From NCBI GenBank assembly GCA_025449515.1, contig JANWJI010000064.1:1-5354 (forward strand): 5,354 nucleotides of DNA, given 5' to 3'. The notes below the pieces were generated by a model. The model saw nothing but the letters and a program-made list of their open reading frames with translations. It was not told the DNA's origin and did no database searches. Source of the stretch: Nitrososphaeraceae archaeon. GTDB taxonomy: Archaea > Thermoproteota > Nitrososphaeria > Nitrososphaerales > Nitrososphaeraceae. Positions 5,004 to 5,354 of the stretch are shown here, piece after piece (positions within the stretch are counted from its first letter, which is position 1; the number at the start of each line of letters is the position of its first letter). Position numbers and translations under genes: made by a program.

Positions 5004-5354
5004 AAGTGTTATAACCAAGGCGTCATCTTTGACCATAAGGAATCACAGATATTAAAGCTTGTAGATGAAATAAAATGTAGCACTCATTCTAGGATTATTA
5101 TTGTATGCATAACAACTTGAATAATAGATTAGATAATTAGATAATTAACACAAACGAGTTAATTCTCAACATCAATTTGAGACATAGCTTTTTCCTAAAA
5201 AAGCATATCATGACAACTCGACGATAGTAAAGACGTCGTAGACAGAACATCATAGCAATTTTTAGTAAAGCGACTGGCTTCCTACTAGATTAAGAATCTT
5301 CGTTCAGTTTGGTGCAACACCCATTCGAATCTAATGACAATTGTCAAGACGAGT
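5004..5354. other. intergenic region to window end, no supported gene
   Basis: No coding frame is convincing. Features seen are TTAGATAA twice in tandem (5129-5144), the inverted repeat GCTTTTT-CCTA-AAAAAGC (5187-5204, 7-bp stem, 4-base loop) and a perfect 10-bp palindrome GACAATTGTC (5336-5345). The hairpin could mark the 3' end of a gene beyond the right edge, but it has no flanking T-run on either strand. Confidence 0.45.

Noticed and set aside
4974..5036. N-terminal extension of the DUF6659-like protein
   Set aside because: The 21 extra residues cover the best TATA box and lack the family pattern, which starts at MNYKK.
5187..5204. Intrinsic terminator for a gene in the window
   Set aside because: The 7-bp hairpin lies upstream of the only nearby gene and has no T-run flanking the stem on either strand, so there is no transcript in the window for it to end.

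Overview
The window looks archaeal and most likely comes from an ammonia-oxidising thaumarchaeon (Nitrososphaerota), plausibly a Nitrososphaerales / Nitrosocosmicus-like genome. I infer this from three things. There is a UPF0201-type protein, a family known only from archaea. There is a small protein with a 'DPKIRxVxxCDxxG ... AEYEKIKRI' pattern that I associate with thaumarchaeal genomes. Finally, the DNA is AT-rich and sparsely coding, with TATA boxes placed about 26-30 bases before start codons. The assignment rests on remembered family patterns, not on a search.

Layout. Positions 1-511 hold the 3' end of a plus-strand gene whose product carries perfect 13-residue tandem repeats, an acidic linker and an aromatic helical tail. 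Every other gene lies on the minus strand. They are a two-helix membrane protein with a C-terminal zinc ribbon (679-987), a 59-residue unknown protein (1324-1503), a UPF0201 putative RNA-binding protein (1900-2301), a decayed archaeal amidohydrolase (3019-4234) and a DUF6659-like small protein (4584-4973). Long AT-rich spacers separate them. The larger ones (988-1323, 1504-1899, 2302-3018, 4235-4583 and 4974-5354) contain candidate promoters, short inverted repeats and a 7-bp microsatellite, but no further gene I can defend.

The clearest biology is the amidohydrolase pseudogene. The metal-ligand motifs can still be read (HSH, HVH, NHC and SDHP), but a 71-bp tandem duplication, three small indels and one in-frame TGA break the frame. 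No operon is evident, because each gene is separated by hundreds of bases and seems to have its own promoter. The genes do not form an obvious pathway. I see no CRISPR array, transposase, tRNA, rRNA or defence system, and nothing here that convincingly forms a new multi-gene system. The most interesting items are the expanding repeat array in the first gene, the microhomology-bounded duplication that helped inactivate the hydrolase, and the very small 59-residue gene that length cut-offs would miss.
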